From the NCBI RefSeq assembly GCF_004664715.2, contig NC_051066.1, positions 81,103,235 to 81,167,234 on the forward strand: 64,000 bases of DNA. The letters are read 5' to 3'. The DNA is from Peromyscus leucopus (taxonomy: Eukaryota; Chordata; Mammalia; Rodentia; Cricetidae). The notes beneath the pieces were generated by a model. The model did not search any database. It worked only from the letters and a program-made list of their open reading frames with translations, and was not told where the DNA came from. Every line of letters begins with the position of its first letter. Position 1 is the stretch's first letter. The translations under genes were made by a program, and so were the position numbers. This document shows positions 24,201 through 36,214 of the stretch, piece by piece.

Positions 24201-26357
24201 GGAGGCATTTCCTAAACTTCACCTGAATAATTGAAACACACAAGCAGTTTCTTCTTATGTCTGAAAATGCAGGAAAGCATTTTATTTCTTTAGTTTTATT
24301 TTGAAAATGAGTGCTTGGGCTATATATAATAACTCATTACTTAGTCAAGTTTGTTGAGAACTATGATTTTGGTCTGGGTGACTTTAATATTTTTGTATGT
24401 AGTTTTTTTAAGGAAAAACTAATTTAAACAAAGTAACCTTTGTCAGTGTATTTATATGCACTTTTAAAAATTTAATATTTGAGGCACTGGGTTGAGAAGT
24501 CCAGACATTGAATTTCTATTTAAAAACTTAGTTTTCACTGTATAAATTGCAGCTATATTGTGGTTTTGCTTTATTAGCATATTATTAAGTAAGGAAATAA
24601 CCAGATAATTTCAGTATGTGCAGGTTTTAGAGTTCAAAATTGAAACATATTTTATTAATATTCAAATTAATATTTTCATAATCTTTTACATTTAAAAATT
24701 TATAAGCCAAAATGAAAAACTTTAATGATACTTTCAATATAATTTTATAGTTTTATAATTATATATTAAATATAACAATATTGTTCTCATAAAAAAAGAT
24801 CCAGCTCAAAATATACTTGAGTTGCATTTAGCACTGACAGAAATTTGTTTGTTAGAAAAAGAGAAGAAAATTTAATATTTCATTTTTATAAAAGAAGTGT
24901 TTGAAACCTGTCTTTTTTGGATCCTTTGTTTAAGGTCAATTGAAATCAGTCGTTAGTCTTTGTCTTACTAAGAGACTGTGCATTTCTGTTTCTCCCTTTA
25001 TACTGTATGTACTGGACACAGCAAATCAAGTGGAGTGTTGCCTTGGGTTAGCCTTTCTGGGATGAAACTCAAAATGTTTGGCTTATGAACAACCTTCTTA
25101 ATGTCCTTTGAAATCTCTGATGGTAGTCTCTAACCCCTACACGTGAGTCACCATCATGCCTATGAGAACAGAGTGCTGTCATTTTGAACACGTAAAACTC
25201 CTTTAAGGTTCTTACAGGGAATTTTTTTAGCATATTAGATTGTTCGCAGATGCTAGGGATTGTTGATTTTCCCGTGAAACCAAGCTGCATTCTAGTTACT
25301 TGAAGTATTTTAAGAACCTTAAACTTGTGTCTTTTTCTAAGTGTCATGCTTTGAGCAGGCCTAACATCAGTTAAATGAAGTGAAAATTGCATTCTTGTCT
25401 TGATAGAGATGAAAATGGATTTCTGGTCATGAAATAGATGTAGTTGTCACTTTTTAAAAAGGTGTCAGCAGTTTGCTTCAGCGAGTAAGGTGCCAATTCA
25501 GTATGGCAGTAAACTTGTGATCTGAGCAATCAATAAAAGGCTTCAATAACTTCTGCTTCATTACACTTATAATAAGAGGCTATAGATCCACGGCACATAA
25601 AATGTTGATAAAGAGGATATGTGGGGATCGACTGGAACAATTTGGTGGAAGTACAGTAAGTGCAATATTGCCATCTAGAGTTTGTGCATAGGTAATTATT
25701 ACAGAGGGGGAAATGGTCATGGAATAAAAGACAAAGTGATACCTAAATACTTTTTATTTTTCTGTCATTTATCTGGGACACATTTATCTTCATGGAATGT
25801 TTCATTTGACTTGTCATAAAGCAGTCAGGTCAGAAGGCACATCTTCAAATCTGTATTTTCCTCCAATTCTCTTAGAACTATATGACCAAATGTCAAATAT
25901 GTATCCCTGGCCCTGAGTTGGACTTTTTACCATGAAAACTCTTTATTAAATAACTCACTCTGGGTGGGTAGGGTGGTGGAAGAAGTATTTTTGACATGAC
26001 ACTCCAGGTATACAAAAACAGAGACGTTTAATGGCATCTCAGTTGGGTGCTTCTCAATGAAAACCATTGCTTCGTTAATATGAAACACTCATTCAAAATT
26101 AAGCCAGTTTACCTAAGAGTAGCAGCCCAAATACATTTAATCTAAAAGCTATAAGGCTCATGCAAAGAACATAGACTTCCCTACTTATATAATTAATTAT
26201 GACCACTTTAATGATGGGTGGGTTCCATCTGGGGATTGGCTAAGACTAAGACAATTTTTTTAACTTTTCATGTGATAGCAATATTTATCAACTTATTTTT
26301 CCTGATCGATAAAAAATACTAAAATTATTTCATAACATGTTTTGAAAGAATGAGTAT
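21219..26357. other. Repeat-poor 5.1-kb intronic tract
   Basis: This is the longest stretch in the window without a SINE, LINE or LTR I can recognise. Both strands have open frames near 23183-23592 (103 and 85 codons) with no known domain. Segments around 23.2-24.1 kb and 25.4-25.7 kb are less AT-rich than their surroundings and could be conserved noncoding DNA; that cannot be judged from one genome. Confidence 0.4.
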
Positions 26358-26370
26358 GGAAGTTGTTTTT

Positions 26371-26530
26371 TTTTTTTTTTTTTTTTTCGAGACAGGGTTT
26401 CTCTGTGTAGCTTTGCGCCTTTCCTGGAACTCGCTTTGGAGACCAGGCTGGCCTCGAACTCACAGAGATCCACCTGCCTCTGCCTCCCGAGTGCTGGGAT
26501 TAAAGGCGTGCACCACCACCGCCCGGCTTA
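26371..26530 (-). mobile_element. B1 SINE, minus strand (young)
   Basis: A poly(T) is followed by near-consensus GAGACAGGGTTTCTCTGTGT, CTGGCCTCGAACTCACAGAG and GCTGGGATTAAAGGCGTGC. It is flanked by GGAAGTTGTTTTT at 26358-26370 and 26531-26543. Confidence 0.97.
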
Positions 26531-26555
26531 GGAAGTTGTTTTTAAATGAAGCATT

Positions 26556-26710
26556 TTTTTTTTTTTCTTCAAGACAGGGTTTCTCTGTGTAGCTTTGCAC
26601 CTTTCCTGGAACTCACTTGGTAGCCCAGGCTAGCCTCGAACTCACAGAGATCTGCCTGGCTCTGCCTCCCGAGTGCTGGGATTGAAGGCGTGCGCCACCA
26701 CTGCCCGACA
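26556..26710 (-). mobile_element. Second B1 SINE, minus strand
   Basis: An independent insertion with its own TSD TTAAATGAAGCATT (26542-26555 and 26711-26724), which overlaps the right TSD of the first B1 by two bases. It is diverged from its neighbour (GGTAGCCCAGGCTAGCCTCG), so it is not a local duplication. Confidence 0.97.
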
Positions 26711-26897
26711 TTAAATGAAGCATTATTGAACCATTTTCCCATCTGAAGTTGTGGCTGCTTCACTGTAAAGTTTATAACTATCTTTTTTAAGAGTTTTCTA
26801 TGCTTAATACAGATACAGTAACTTTGTGCGCCTGTGTATTGATTTAATAAGAAATCCAACTAGGGAGAATTATATGAATCCTCACTTCTTCCATGTA

Positions 26898-26976
26898 TTT
26901 GATATATATGTATCATATGTATGTAACACACATACACATATGTATCATATATATATATATATGATATATACATGTA
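26898..26976. repeat. AT/TATG-rich low-complexity hairpin region
   Basis: Alternating GATATATATG/CATATGTATC units form several overlapping inverted repeats around a central AT run. Confidence 0.75.
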
Positions 26977-27811
26977 TAAAACTTTGTTGAGCTAAGCCTT
27001 TAGAGTTCTCTGGGAAGAATGGTTTGGCATTAGTATATGAGCAATGCATTTAAAACATGCTGCTACATGTTTTGTGTTTTCTCATGCTTATGTATAAGTT
27101 CTACCATAGGAAAAAAAAAACAGACATGAGTATGTCATTTTCATTTACTAACCACAAGTTTATCCTTGAATATTGCATTGCATTTTCTCTGTATTTAATT
27201 TATGATAATTGTTAGAGACATCTATTTTATACCCAAATTCATAGTCATACGGAATAGAGAGTATTTCATTTTGTAACCTCTAAAATAAGTCAAGTAAAAT
27301 AAATCCAAATCCCCGAGAAACTTTCTTCGAGTTTCTTGGCCACATGCAGGTATCATTACACTCCGCAGTTCAGAAATGGGGGGTAAATTTTACAGAGTCA
27401 CAGCAGCAAAGTGAAAGAGTGTGCTTGATAGATTTCCCGAACAGTTTCAGCGCACACAGGTATTGTTTGTAAGAAAACAATCATGCCGAGTCCTCAGCTG
27501 GTTAGAGAGGGCACAACATTCTGTTTTCGCCTGACATCCTAGCTCTTTTACTGGCATCCTGGTCTTGTCTTCCATCCCTCCTCCCAAAGTAATAATGCTC
27601 GCCCAGACCCTGTGTGAATGGACAGGAATATGATTTTTTTTTTGTTCTCTTGAAGGACTAAAATAGTGTTGAAGGCAGGAAGAAAACCGCCTCTCTTGAC
27701 AATTGTCTTGAAGTTTCTGTTGCTATTCATACAGATTAATACTGTAGATGATTGCTAGTAAATATCATTGGTTATTAAGAGTCTGGTAAATTATTAAAGA
27801 GAGACTCTTTT
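26977..27811. other. Intron sequence without confident features
   Basis: Unique-looking. The stretch 27361-27440 faintly resembles a MIR (GAAATGGGGGGTAAATTTTA, CAGAGTCACAGCAGC), but it is too diverged to call. Confidence 0.4.
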
Positions 27812-27955
27812 TTGTTGTTGTTATTATTCTATAAGGAAGGGTCCAAACTGGCCTCAAACTCTCCGTGTAGCAGAGGATGACCTTGAACTCCTGATTCTCC
27901 TGCTTCCATCTCTGAGTGCCAAATTATATGTATGCATCACTATGCCAGGCTTTAT
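27812..27955 (-). mobile_element. Old B1-like SINE, minus strand
   Basis: AAACTGGCCTCAAACTCTCC, CTTGAACTCCTGATTCTCC and ATGCATCACTATGCCAGGC follow minus-strand B1 order with many substitutions. Confidence 0.65.
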
Positions 27956-28054
27956 AGGGAGAATCTTAAGTGGAAACATTTTTGGGATCATTGCTTTTCT
28001 TCATTTTATTCATAAATAGACATTGTTTTCATCTCACCTGTTGGTAATAAACAT

Positions 28055-28495
28055 CCATTGTTAAAACTCCAGCTGTCAATTTGATGCAACCCAGAGTCAA
28101 TTGGGGGGAGGGCAGAGTGTGAGGGCGGAGGTGCGGGGGAATGGAACCTTGAGGAATTGCCTTCACTGGATTGCCTTGTGGTCATATCTTCAGGACATTT
28201 TCTTAACTGTGAATTGGTATAGGAGGGCTCAACCTACCATAGGCAGCCCCCAGCCCTAGGCTGAACTGTATGAGAAAGTTAGCCGAGGAAGCCAGAAAGA
28301 GGAAGCCCATAAACAGTGTGCCTACATGGTCTCTGCTTCAGTTCCTGCCTCCAGGGTCCTGTCTTTTGTTCCTGCCTTGGCTTCTCTTGGTGATGGACTG
28401 TTTTGGGATGCATAAGCCAAATAAACTCCTTTCTTTTCCAAGTGGCTTTTGGTCATGATGTTTTATCACAGCAACAGAAATCAAACCAGGAGAGT
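28055..28495 (+). mobile_element. MaLR-like LTR, plus strand
   Basis: It starts near AGCTGTCAATTTGATGCAAC and ends with AGCCAAATAAACTCC (AATAAA poly(A) signal), TTTGGTCATGATGTTTTATC and ACAGCAACAGAAATCAAAC. This terminal order is that of rodent ERVL-MaLR-type LTRs. The exact subfamily and ends were not resolved. Confidence 0.55.
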
Positions 28496-28522
28496 CATCT
28501 TACAACAAATAGCTGATTTTCA

Positions 28523-28524
<2 letters not shown>

Positions 28525-28572
<48 letters not shown>
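28525..28572. repeat. (AT)n microsatellite
   Basis: About 23 AT units. Confidence 0.97.
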
Positions 28573-28574
<2 letters not shown>

Positions 28575-29336
28575 AGATGAATATAACTATGATTTTTATC
28601 TAATTTTCTAAAGCATAATCATTTATGGAGAGAGAACACAGAAAAAATTAATGTATCAACATTTAATATATGTCACTGAGAAGTAAAGGTTGAAAGTTCA
28701 GAGAATCATGTCACAAATAAAAGGCATAGTTACGATCAGAAATTTCATGACTGTCAGATATTTGGGACTGAAACTGATTTAGAGTTCAGACACATTTGAG
28801 TTTTTTATATGCATATAAACAACATGATATCTTAGGAATAGGACTCAATTTTAAACATTAAATGCATCAGTGTTTCATATATAATTCATACACATAGCCT
28901 AAAAGGAAATTTATGCAGTACTTGCAGTGCATTCTCATGCTGACTGTGAACCACCAGGAGTGGATTTTTCTGCCTGTGATGTTCTTCAGCACTCAGAATG
29001 TCTTGGAGTTTAGAATATTTCTTGTTCATAGTTTTGAATTAGGTGTCTTTAACCTTCATTCTCCAATTCACCATCCTCATGTGGTCTTACATTGAAAGAA
29101 GTTAAAATTTTAGAAAGTGAGAATTCAGCTTTTCAGTCTTACTGGCCACATTTCAAGTGCTTGATAACTACGTTGTCACTTGGAATTTCAAGTAGACAAT
29201 GCTGTTCTCAAAGAAAGAAATTGACTCTAATATTCCACTTGTGCTTCTGGCACTGGATCACTTTTTCCATAAGTAACAAAACAGTGGGAAGTCATTTAAC
29301 ATTCATAATTAATTTCAATGTTGGGGTGGGGTAGAT
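28573..29336. other. Intron sequence without recognisable features
   Basis: AT-rich and unique-looking. Open frames of 60-80 codons have no recognisable motif. Confidence 0.45.
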
Positions 29337-29632
29337 GTTACTGTTTGAATCTGAAATGTCCCCCAACACAATCATGTTCTGTAGGCTTGTCCTTCAGCTG
29401 AAGGCATTCTTATGAGAGGCAGTGTACTATCAAGGAAGTGAGACCCAGCTCATCACCCAGGGTGGGCCTTGGAAGTTCATACCTGGCATTCTCTCTGCTT
29501 TTTCATTTACCACTATGTGAACAGCCCCCGGCATGTTGCACCAGGCTGGCTGAAACCATGAGATTAAATAAACCTCTGAAGGAGTTTGTTAGATAGTGTT
29601 GGCACAGTCACATGAAAGTCACTAAGACAATA
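29337..29632 (+). mobile_element. MLT1-like ancient MaLR LTR
   Basis: TTACTGTTTGAATCTGAAAT, GTCCCCCAACA and near the end GAAACCATGAGATTAAATAA and GTCACTAAGACAATA resemble an ancient mammalian MaLR LTR in plus orientation. It is heavily diverged and some internal sequence appears lost. Confidence 0.5.
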
Positions 29633-30184
29633 GATACATCACTCCAGTCTTCCTTCACAAACAAAACAGGCATTGGATAAACAAGTAGCACAGTGCTCAC
29701 AATCTGTTCACTATCTAGTCACCAAGAAGACACATCTTTATGCTCTTCAGTGTCTCTAAGGATCCCATAAATGAACTTACAGTGTGACACCTTTAGAGAC
29801 TATGATTTTGCTAATCATTAAATTCACTTTACCTTGTTTGGTTAGTAAAGATTGCCCATCTCCCTCAAAGGAAATGATTAGAGAAACAAACCCAGTTCAC
29901 TTGTGGAGGTTTCCTTCTATTGCATGTGTGTTCCTACTAGGAACTAGGGATGTGCATGCAGGAAAATTGTCCAGTGGTTTGCCTTAAGGGGCTTGCGTTC
30001 TTGTTTTGTTGACAAAAATACCTATGATAAACTTGTAAGAAATATGCGCATTAGTATGTAATTAAGTGCTAAAATATATTATTTAGATGCTATGTATTAT
30101 GGAAATTCACATAAAGGAAAATCAGTGCAAAACTAGAATCAAGAAATTTTGAGGTTGAAATTAATTTTCGATGCCAAATAACTC
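29633..30184. other. Intron sequence without recognisable features
   Basis: Unique-looking. No splice-flanked open frame. Confidence 0.45.
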
Positions 30185-30310
30185 CAATTATCTCATTTTA
30201 TAGATAATAACACAGTAATAAAGTTTACCTCATTAGATTGTTGAGAGGATTAAATCATATGCATAAGACTCATAATACGGTACCTGGAGGATAGTTAGTA
30301 CAGAATATGG
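30185..30310 (+). mobile_element. MIR SINE fragment
   Basis: CTCATTTTATAGATAATAAC, TAGATTGTTGAGAGGATTAA and GGTACCTGGAGGATAGTTAG follow the MIR core and 3' part. Confidence 0.65.
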
Positions 30311-30930
30311 TTAGTAGGGATTATCCATATTCATTGCTTTAGTATTAATACTATGGTTAAAGTAATTGAGATCAAGATAGTCAAGTACTTGTATGAGGTA
30401 AGACAGGCAATGGTCCCATAACTTGCTGTCACTTTTAGAGTAGGCAAGGGAGGTGAGGAGGGTTGAAAATGAGGACACAGATAGCCATGACATGAAGACC
30501 ATGGTAGGTAATATATTTCCAGACACCTTATACTTTGGTACAAGAAGATATCTGTGACCTTTGCAAGATAATGAAAACTTACGGCAAATAAAGTTGAAGG
30601 GCTAGTTTACATTGAAGCAATAAGAGTAATGTAGAAGAAATAAGGCCTCTTCAAGGATGAGAATGCTCTACCTTTCAAAGGTTCATGGTACATTAAATAA
30701 AAAATGTCAAAACAGAACTTTAGAACCATTAAGTATATTTTACATGATTATACATAAAATTAATTCTATCAAGAAAATTCCCTAATATACATAATTGCTC
30801 AATTTACATAGTAACTAAAATATTTATAAAAATATTGATTTATAACCTGTGTAGGTGATAGTTTGGATAGGTCAAAGCTTTAGAGTAATGTCTTCTACAG
30901 TTAGTTATCTTGTCACTGTGTCTTTGGGGG
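30311..30930. other. Intron sequence without recognisable features
   Basis: AT-rich, unique-looking. Confidence 0.45.
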
Positions 30931-31404
30931 TGTTTATTAGTCAGGGTTCTATAAAGGAGCAGAACTGATAGATGATTCTCTACTAAAAAGATTTTTTTTT
31001 AAAGAAAGGCTATGGACTGTGGTCTGGCTAGTCTAATGAAAGCTGCCTCACTACAGAAAAGCAAAGAGTCCAATAGTTGTTCAGTTGGGTGTCTCAGCTT
31101 GTCTTCAGTCAACACTGGGATCCCAAAGAAGTCAATTAGAACACCAGCGAAGGAATACACCTGCAACAGGGTGGATGAACTTGCCAGTGAGAGTGAGGGC
31201 AAGCAGGCAAACAGCAAAAACTTCCTTCCTTCATGTTCTTTGATATGGGCTGCCACCAGACAGTGTGGCCCAAATTTAGGGTGGGTCTTCCCACTTCAAA
31301 TAAATGAACAACAACAAAAAAAATCCCTCACAGGTGTGCCCAGTTCCTTGGGTTTTAGTTGATTCTAGATGTAGCCAAGTTGACAACATGATGAGCCATC
31401 ACAG
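30931..31404 (+). mobile_element. Rodent interspersed repeat, family unassigned
   Basis: It starts TGTTTATTAGTCAGGGTTCT and ends AGTTGACAACATGATGAGCC then ATCACA. Internal GGCTATGGACTGTGGTCTGG and AAGCAGGCAAACAGCAAAAA are typical of a common muroid repeat. TG...CA ends are suggestive of an LTR, but no TSD was seen. Open frames on both strands (85 and 116 codons) fall inside the repeat and are not genes. Confidence 0.5.
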
Positions 31405-31573
31405 TATAATTTTATTCACAGATAATGATAATAAGATGTTTGCTACCCATTCAAGACAGGTTGGAAATCCTATCTTCAGCCTGGGAAGTTGAGATCCCAA
31501 AGTGGTTGGTTGCTGGAGAAGGTCACTGCATGTGGATAGTGTGTAATAAACTCACTTTAGATTACAATTTCTA

Positions 31574-31575
<2 letters not shown>

Positions 31576-31628
<53 letters not shown>
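31576..31628. repeat. (TG)n microsatellite
   Basis: About 26 TG units. They generate spurious Cys-Val and Thr-His open frames. Confidence 0.97.
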
Positions 31629-31634
<6 letters not shown>

Positions 31635-31780
31635 AGGAGAGGCACATGAATATCAGAGGACAATCTGCAGGGGTTGGTTCCCCTGTTCTACCATGCGGGT
31701 TCTGGGGCCCAAATTCAGGTTGTCTGCCTTGGCAGCAAATGCCTTTACCCACAGAGCCATCTTGCTGGCTCCCTAAAGTG
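31629..31780 (-). mobile_element. B3/B2-type SINE, minus strand
   Basis: GGGTTGGTTCCCCTGTTCTA, AAATTCAGGTTGTCTGCCTT and CCCACAGAGCCATCTTGCTG match the minus-strand tRNA-derived head of a B3-class SINE. The TG tract corresponds to its 3' region. Confidence 0.75.
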
Positions 31781-31996
31781 TACTCCAGAAAGGTAATAAA
31801 TACATAGTGCTAGAAACAAAATTCACTTGCATGGCCCTAATAGTCAGATGAGTATTTTCTTTATTTTGTTTAAATCTGATTTCATTTTTCACATTAGCAA
31901 CTACTTGTAGTTGTGGGAGAAAAATGAAAGTTGAATTTGATTGAGACAAAGGGAATCTTTCTTTCAGGTAACTTTCAGCATTAAAAGATGCTTGGA

Positions 31997-32115
31997 ATCT
32001 TCCTCTGTTTTGGAACTCACTGTATACACCAGGCTGACCCAAATTTTCAGTGACATATTTCCCTGTTTCTGCCTGCTGAGAGCTGGAATTACAATTATGA
32101 GCTACCTCTTCTGGC
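31997..32115 (-). mobile_element. Diverged B1-like fragment
   Basis: TTTTGGAACTCACTGTATAC, CCAGGCTGACCC and AGAGCTGGAATTACAATTAT follow minus-strand B1 order with many changes. Confidence 0.55.
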
Positions 32116-32328
32116 TCAACTTTTGGATATGTTGTTTCTTAATAATTCCAAGCACAATCAGATTGGAGATCTGGAATTCAGTATGCAAACTTGGAGAGGA
32201 CACAAGCACTTAGTCTGTAACAAAAACATTTGACTGCTTAAAAAGCAGCTTGGAATTATTAAGGCTTCATGGAGGTTTTATGTGAAATGAAGTCACAAGA
32301 ATAAAGACCTGATTTAATAGGATTAGTG

Positions 32329-32470
32329 TCCTTCCCCCTCTCTCCCTTTCCCTCCCTTCCTCTTCCCCTCTCCCCTTCTCTTTTCCCCTCTCTTTTCCTC
32401 TTTTATCCTCTCTTCCCCCCTCCTTCCTTCCCTCCCTCCCTCTCTCTCCTTTTCCCTCATCTTTTCTGTC
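32329..32470. repeat. CT-rich polypyrimidine tract
   Basis: About 140 bp is almost free of purines on the plus strand (CTCCCTTTCCCTCCCTTCC and similar). It is capable of triplex formation in principle. It yields spurious Ser-Pro-Leu and Lys-Gly-Arg open frames. Confidence 0.9.
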
Positions 32471-33197
32471 TCCATCCCATCTCCTGTGAGGATGCAGTGA
32501 AGAAGTCAGTTTTGTCCCATCTACTGAGAGTGATCTCTCTGCTAACTTCATCAGATCCCTCCAGTCTCCAGGTCTGAAAGAAATTCAGTTGTTAATCCAC
32601 CTACCTATGGAATGTTACAGTATATCAAACTTACTAATAAACTGAGTCTTCCTGTTCAAATTGTTTTTAACATTTATGTAGGTGTTAAAACCACATGTGC
32701 TTTGAGTTTCCAAAAAGTTAATGTCTTACATAAAACTTTATACAAAATGTAAGTGTAATATAACAGTATGATCATCTGATTTAAATATAAACACTTGAAA
32801 TGACATGGCCCCTGTTAGTACACAGCCTCTCTGATCTTGTTAGATTAACAATGATGCCTTTCTCAAACCATTATGCATTTATTTAGTATTATTCTTTTGA
32901 ACATCCACAATGATGATAATTTCATTATTGTAAGGTAGATTTCATATTTGTACATACAAAAGTTAGGTTTTTTCAAATATGGTAAAAAAATTAGTGTACA
33001 TATAAAAACAGATTTATCAACTACATACAAAGAAGCAAATGTTTTTCATTAGAAATTAATTCAAAGTTACATTATTTGACCCACACTGAGGTGCCCCACA
33101 AGCTAGTGAAAGTTTTCAATTTTCTCATCTAAAAACAGGAGTTAATAAGAGAGTTATTTTAAAAATGTACACATAATTACTTTAAAATGGCATGAAA
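32471..33197. other. Intron sequence without recognisable features
   Basis: AT-rich, unique-looking. Confidence 0.45.
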
Positions 33198-33349
33198 CCC
33201 CCAAGCTTGGTGGTGCAATTCGATAATCTCAGCTACTTGGGAGGCTGAGGCAGGAGGATAGAAAGTTGAAAGCCTGTCCCAGTCTGTCTGGATTACAGAG
33301 TCAGTCCAAGGTCAGCATGGACAATCTGATGGCAAGTGAGGTCTTGTCT

Positions 33350-33397
<48 letters not shown>
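33198..33397 (+). mobile_element. B1 SINE, plus strand, with 47-A tail
   Basis: AAGCTTGGTGGTGCAATTC, GGGAGGCTGAGGCAGGAGGA and AGGTCTTGTCTC run into an uninterrupted poly(A) at 33351-33397. GAAA-type sequence follows. Confidence 0.85.
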
Positions 33398-33399
<2 letters not shown>

Positions 33400-33938
33400 A
33401 AAGAAGGAAAGAAAAACAAAAAAGAAAGAAATGAAGAGAGCTTAGGAGTATTTTTCTTGTGCTAACGACGTTTCAGTTCCCTGGGTTTGAATCCCTGTAC
33501 TAACAATGAAATAGTGTCTGTTATTTTCCTGGGGTTACAGTGGCTGTTCTTAGGACTTACTCCACCCATAATTGTTGATAACCTAGGTAAGGAGTTTGAA
33601 AATCTTTCTCCAATTGCTGTTCCGAATCCAAGTGATATTTTGACTCATAGTCGTCTTTCTTTTCTAGTGTATTTGGCATTACTAAGTAATCACTCCTTCC
33701 ACATTTTGTTTGTTTGGGGGAGTGTTCTCCAGATCTGACAGCACAGGATCCTGTAAGCCCCTGTGTGCTTCTTCCTTTGACCTGGGGTGGAAGCAGGGTC
33801 TGCTTTAGCTATACTCTTAGGAGTGGCTTTTGATGCTTGGTACATTGAAGTTCTCTATCTCATTTTTTCTTTTTATTAGGATATATTAATTGCACATAAT
33901 AAGCTTTATTATTTTTACATATGTGTATAATGGATCCT
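33398..33938. other. Intron sequence without recognisable features
   Basis: Unique-looking. An 83-codon open frame at 33487-33738 has no recognisable domain. Confidence 0.4.
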
Positions 33939-34112
33939 GGGCCTGGGGAGATGGTTCAATAGTTCAGGGCACTTTCTGCTCTTCCAGAGGACCTAAGTTG
34001 GGCTCCCACCACCTCTAACTCCAGCTCTGGGGACCCTGATGCTTCTGTTGATCTCTACAGGCACCATATCTACATGGTGCACAGACACAATTCAGAAAGA
34101 AGTCTTTTGAAA
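33939..34112 (+). mobile_element. B2 SINE, plus strand
   Basis: GGCCTGGGGAGATGGTTCAA, TTCCAGAGGACCTAAGTTGG and CAGGCACCATATCTACATGG follow the B2 head and body. It is moderately diverged and without a long A tail. Confidence 0.85.
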
Positions 34113-34320
34113 TACAACGTATTCCAATCATATGCATCCCTCACTACTCTCTCTTGTTCCCTTTTCCTCTACTTTCGTGTCTGTCAGTCTTCCTTTCTTT
34201 TCTGGGTAATCATTAGTTTTATTAGTATTGTTTATAGAAACATGGAGAAGTGGTTATTTATAGCGGCTACACCTGTGAAGAAAACTTTCTTTATCCTCTA
34301 GCAACCATTAACTGTTATCA

Positions 34321-34560
34321 ATCTCCAGGGAGGGCTGGGGCCTCGTGAGCCTCTCTCTCATTTAGGCCAATGTTAATATACCCAATCTTGTGCAGGTAAT
34401 AACAGCTGCTATAAATTCAAAGACACAATGGCCATGCCGTACTAAAGATGGTGTTTCATAATGCTCCTCTTCCTCCTTCAGCTCTTACATTACATAACCA
34501 TAACACTACGTTCCCTGACCAGGTCTAATGAGCCAGGTCTCTTTCTAGGGCTGCCTGGGA
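34321..34560. mobile_element. Possible rodent repeat, unassigned
   Basis: GCCAATGTTAATATACCCAA and TCTTGTGCAGGTAATAACAG followed by AATGGCCATGCCGTACTAAA recur in rodent DNA from memory. I cannot name the element or its limits. Confidence 0.35.
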
Positions 34561-34691
34561 GGCACTGAGATTAAAGGTACCACCAGACAGTCCTCTGGGC
34601 AGGCGCAGGCCCCTCTGCAGTGGGTATATTCCCACTGTCCTAGTCATCATATAATATGTGCCAGGTCTGCAGGCCTGGGACAGTATCCTTG

Positions 34692-34785
34692 GGATGTAGG
34701 CACTTGTCATGGTGGCACATTTCTGTAGTCCCAGAACTCAGGAGTCAAGGCCAGGAAGATCATGAGTTCAAGGTTATATTATTTA
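34692..34785 (+). mobile_element. B1-like left half, plus strand
   Basis: GGCACTTGTCATGGTGGCAC, TGTAGTCCCAGAACTCAGGA and ATCATGAGTTCAAGG are B1-like. It is truncated by or joined to the following SINE. Confidence 0.6.
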
Positions 34786-35004
34786 ATTTATTTACTTATT
34801 TATTTCACATGTGCAAGTGTTTTGCTTGTATGTGTGTCTGTGCACCGTGTTTGTGTCTGGTGCTCAGAGAAGCCTAGAAGAGGATGCAGGGTCCCCTGGA
34901 ACTGAAGTTACAGTCTTGAGCCACCATGTAGGTGCTAGAAATCAAACCTGGGTCCTCTGGAAGGGCAGTGGGTACACCTCACTGCTGAGTCATCTCCAGA
35001 GCCT
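34786..35004 (-). mobile_element. B2/B3-type SINE, minus strand
   Basis: TTATTTATTTCACATGTGC, GGTGCTAGAAATCAAACCTG and CTGCTGAGTCATCTCCAGAG give the reverse-complemented tail-to-head order of a tRNA-derived B2/B3 SINE. Confidence 0.8.
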
Positions 35005-35190
35005 ATATTTCTTGATGAACATTTTAAGATTGATTTAAATTGTTTTCTTTATGATCTAACTGTCTGTTACAGATTCTTTACAGGTTACATATTCTACAGA
35101 TTTAATTCCATGTATAAAGATTTATTTCTTACATGTAAACTTATTCTAAGTAAATGTATTTTACTCAAATTTTTTTTGTTTTTAAATAAA

Positions 35191-35248
<58 letters not shown>
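35191..35248. repeat. (TG)n microsatellite
   Basis: About 27 GT units after GTGC. Confidence 0.96.
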
Positions 35249-35249
<1 letters not shown>

Positions 35250-36214
35250 CAGCATCAGCTCAAGTATGTACTGACCAGCCATTGGAGCACTGTTGCTTTA
35301 GGTCAAAGCTTGTTTAGACTTGCCCTTGACAGGAACTTCTTGTTGTTTCAAGGCAAGCACAGGCCAGCCTCATGGCTTTGAAACAATACTCTATATCCTC
35401 CCAAAATTCTGCTGTGTAATTCTAAAAAACTATCCAGGAACCTTCCAGAGTTTTTGAAAAACCAGGACCTTGGCATGGAATTGGACTATTTTCTAGATCT
35501 GGTGCACAACCAGTCTGAGGGAGGAAGGGAATGGGAAAGGAGGAATGAAGGTAAAGTCTTAAAAGTTTGCATTATTCATTTTATTTAGACTCTTTAACAT
35601 TTTTTGGATACTATTTTTAAGATTGTTTAAAATAACATACAATGTAATTGGTTTCATTATGACATTTTCATATATACACATCATACTTTATTCTTCTCTA
35701 TTCTCTTCCTCTTCTGTTCCCATTTTGTTGGACCTTTGCTTTCAACACACACCCACGGAGAGAGGAGGTGTCTCTGAGGAAGACTGAGAGCAGCACTAAG
35801 TCAGCTGTACAATCATCAGTATGAAGAAGGCAGTTTGACAGGTCCAATTAACAAAACAACAATAGTAGGTTCTCCACTAGAGCCTATGACCTCTACAGGT
35901 ACAAACTCGCAATCAGGCTTAAAGTACCAGACATAAGCTCTTCCTGTGGGCGTGCAATCCAATCAGAAAGCAGTTGGTTACCCCAGTAAGTCATGCCACT
36001 CCTGCAACATTGGGTACATCTTGCCTGGCTTGTTGTTATTGTAGCTCTTGAGCTCCACAGCTGGATAGGACTTTGGATGACTTTTCTTTGCCAGTAGCCT
36101 GCATACATAGCATGTTTTAGCACTAGGGATGCTAGCCAGCAGGGAGAACCCCAAGTTTTGCTTCTCTCCAGTTTACTATCTGATGTTCAGCTGTGACTTT
36201 TTGCTTATTCACTT
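35249..36214. other. Intron sequence without recognisable features
   Basis: Unique-looking. 35640-35720 resembles old L1 3' sequence only faintly. Confidence 0.4.

Noticed and set aside
31012..31362. 116-codon plus and 85-codon minus frames
   Set aside because: Both fall inside a common rodent interspersed repeat.
31576..35248. Cys-Val and Thr-His repeat proteins
   Set aside because: Translations of (TG)n/(CA)n microsatellites.
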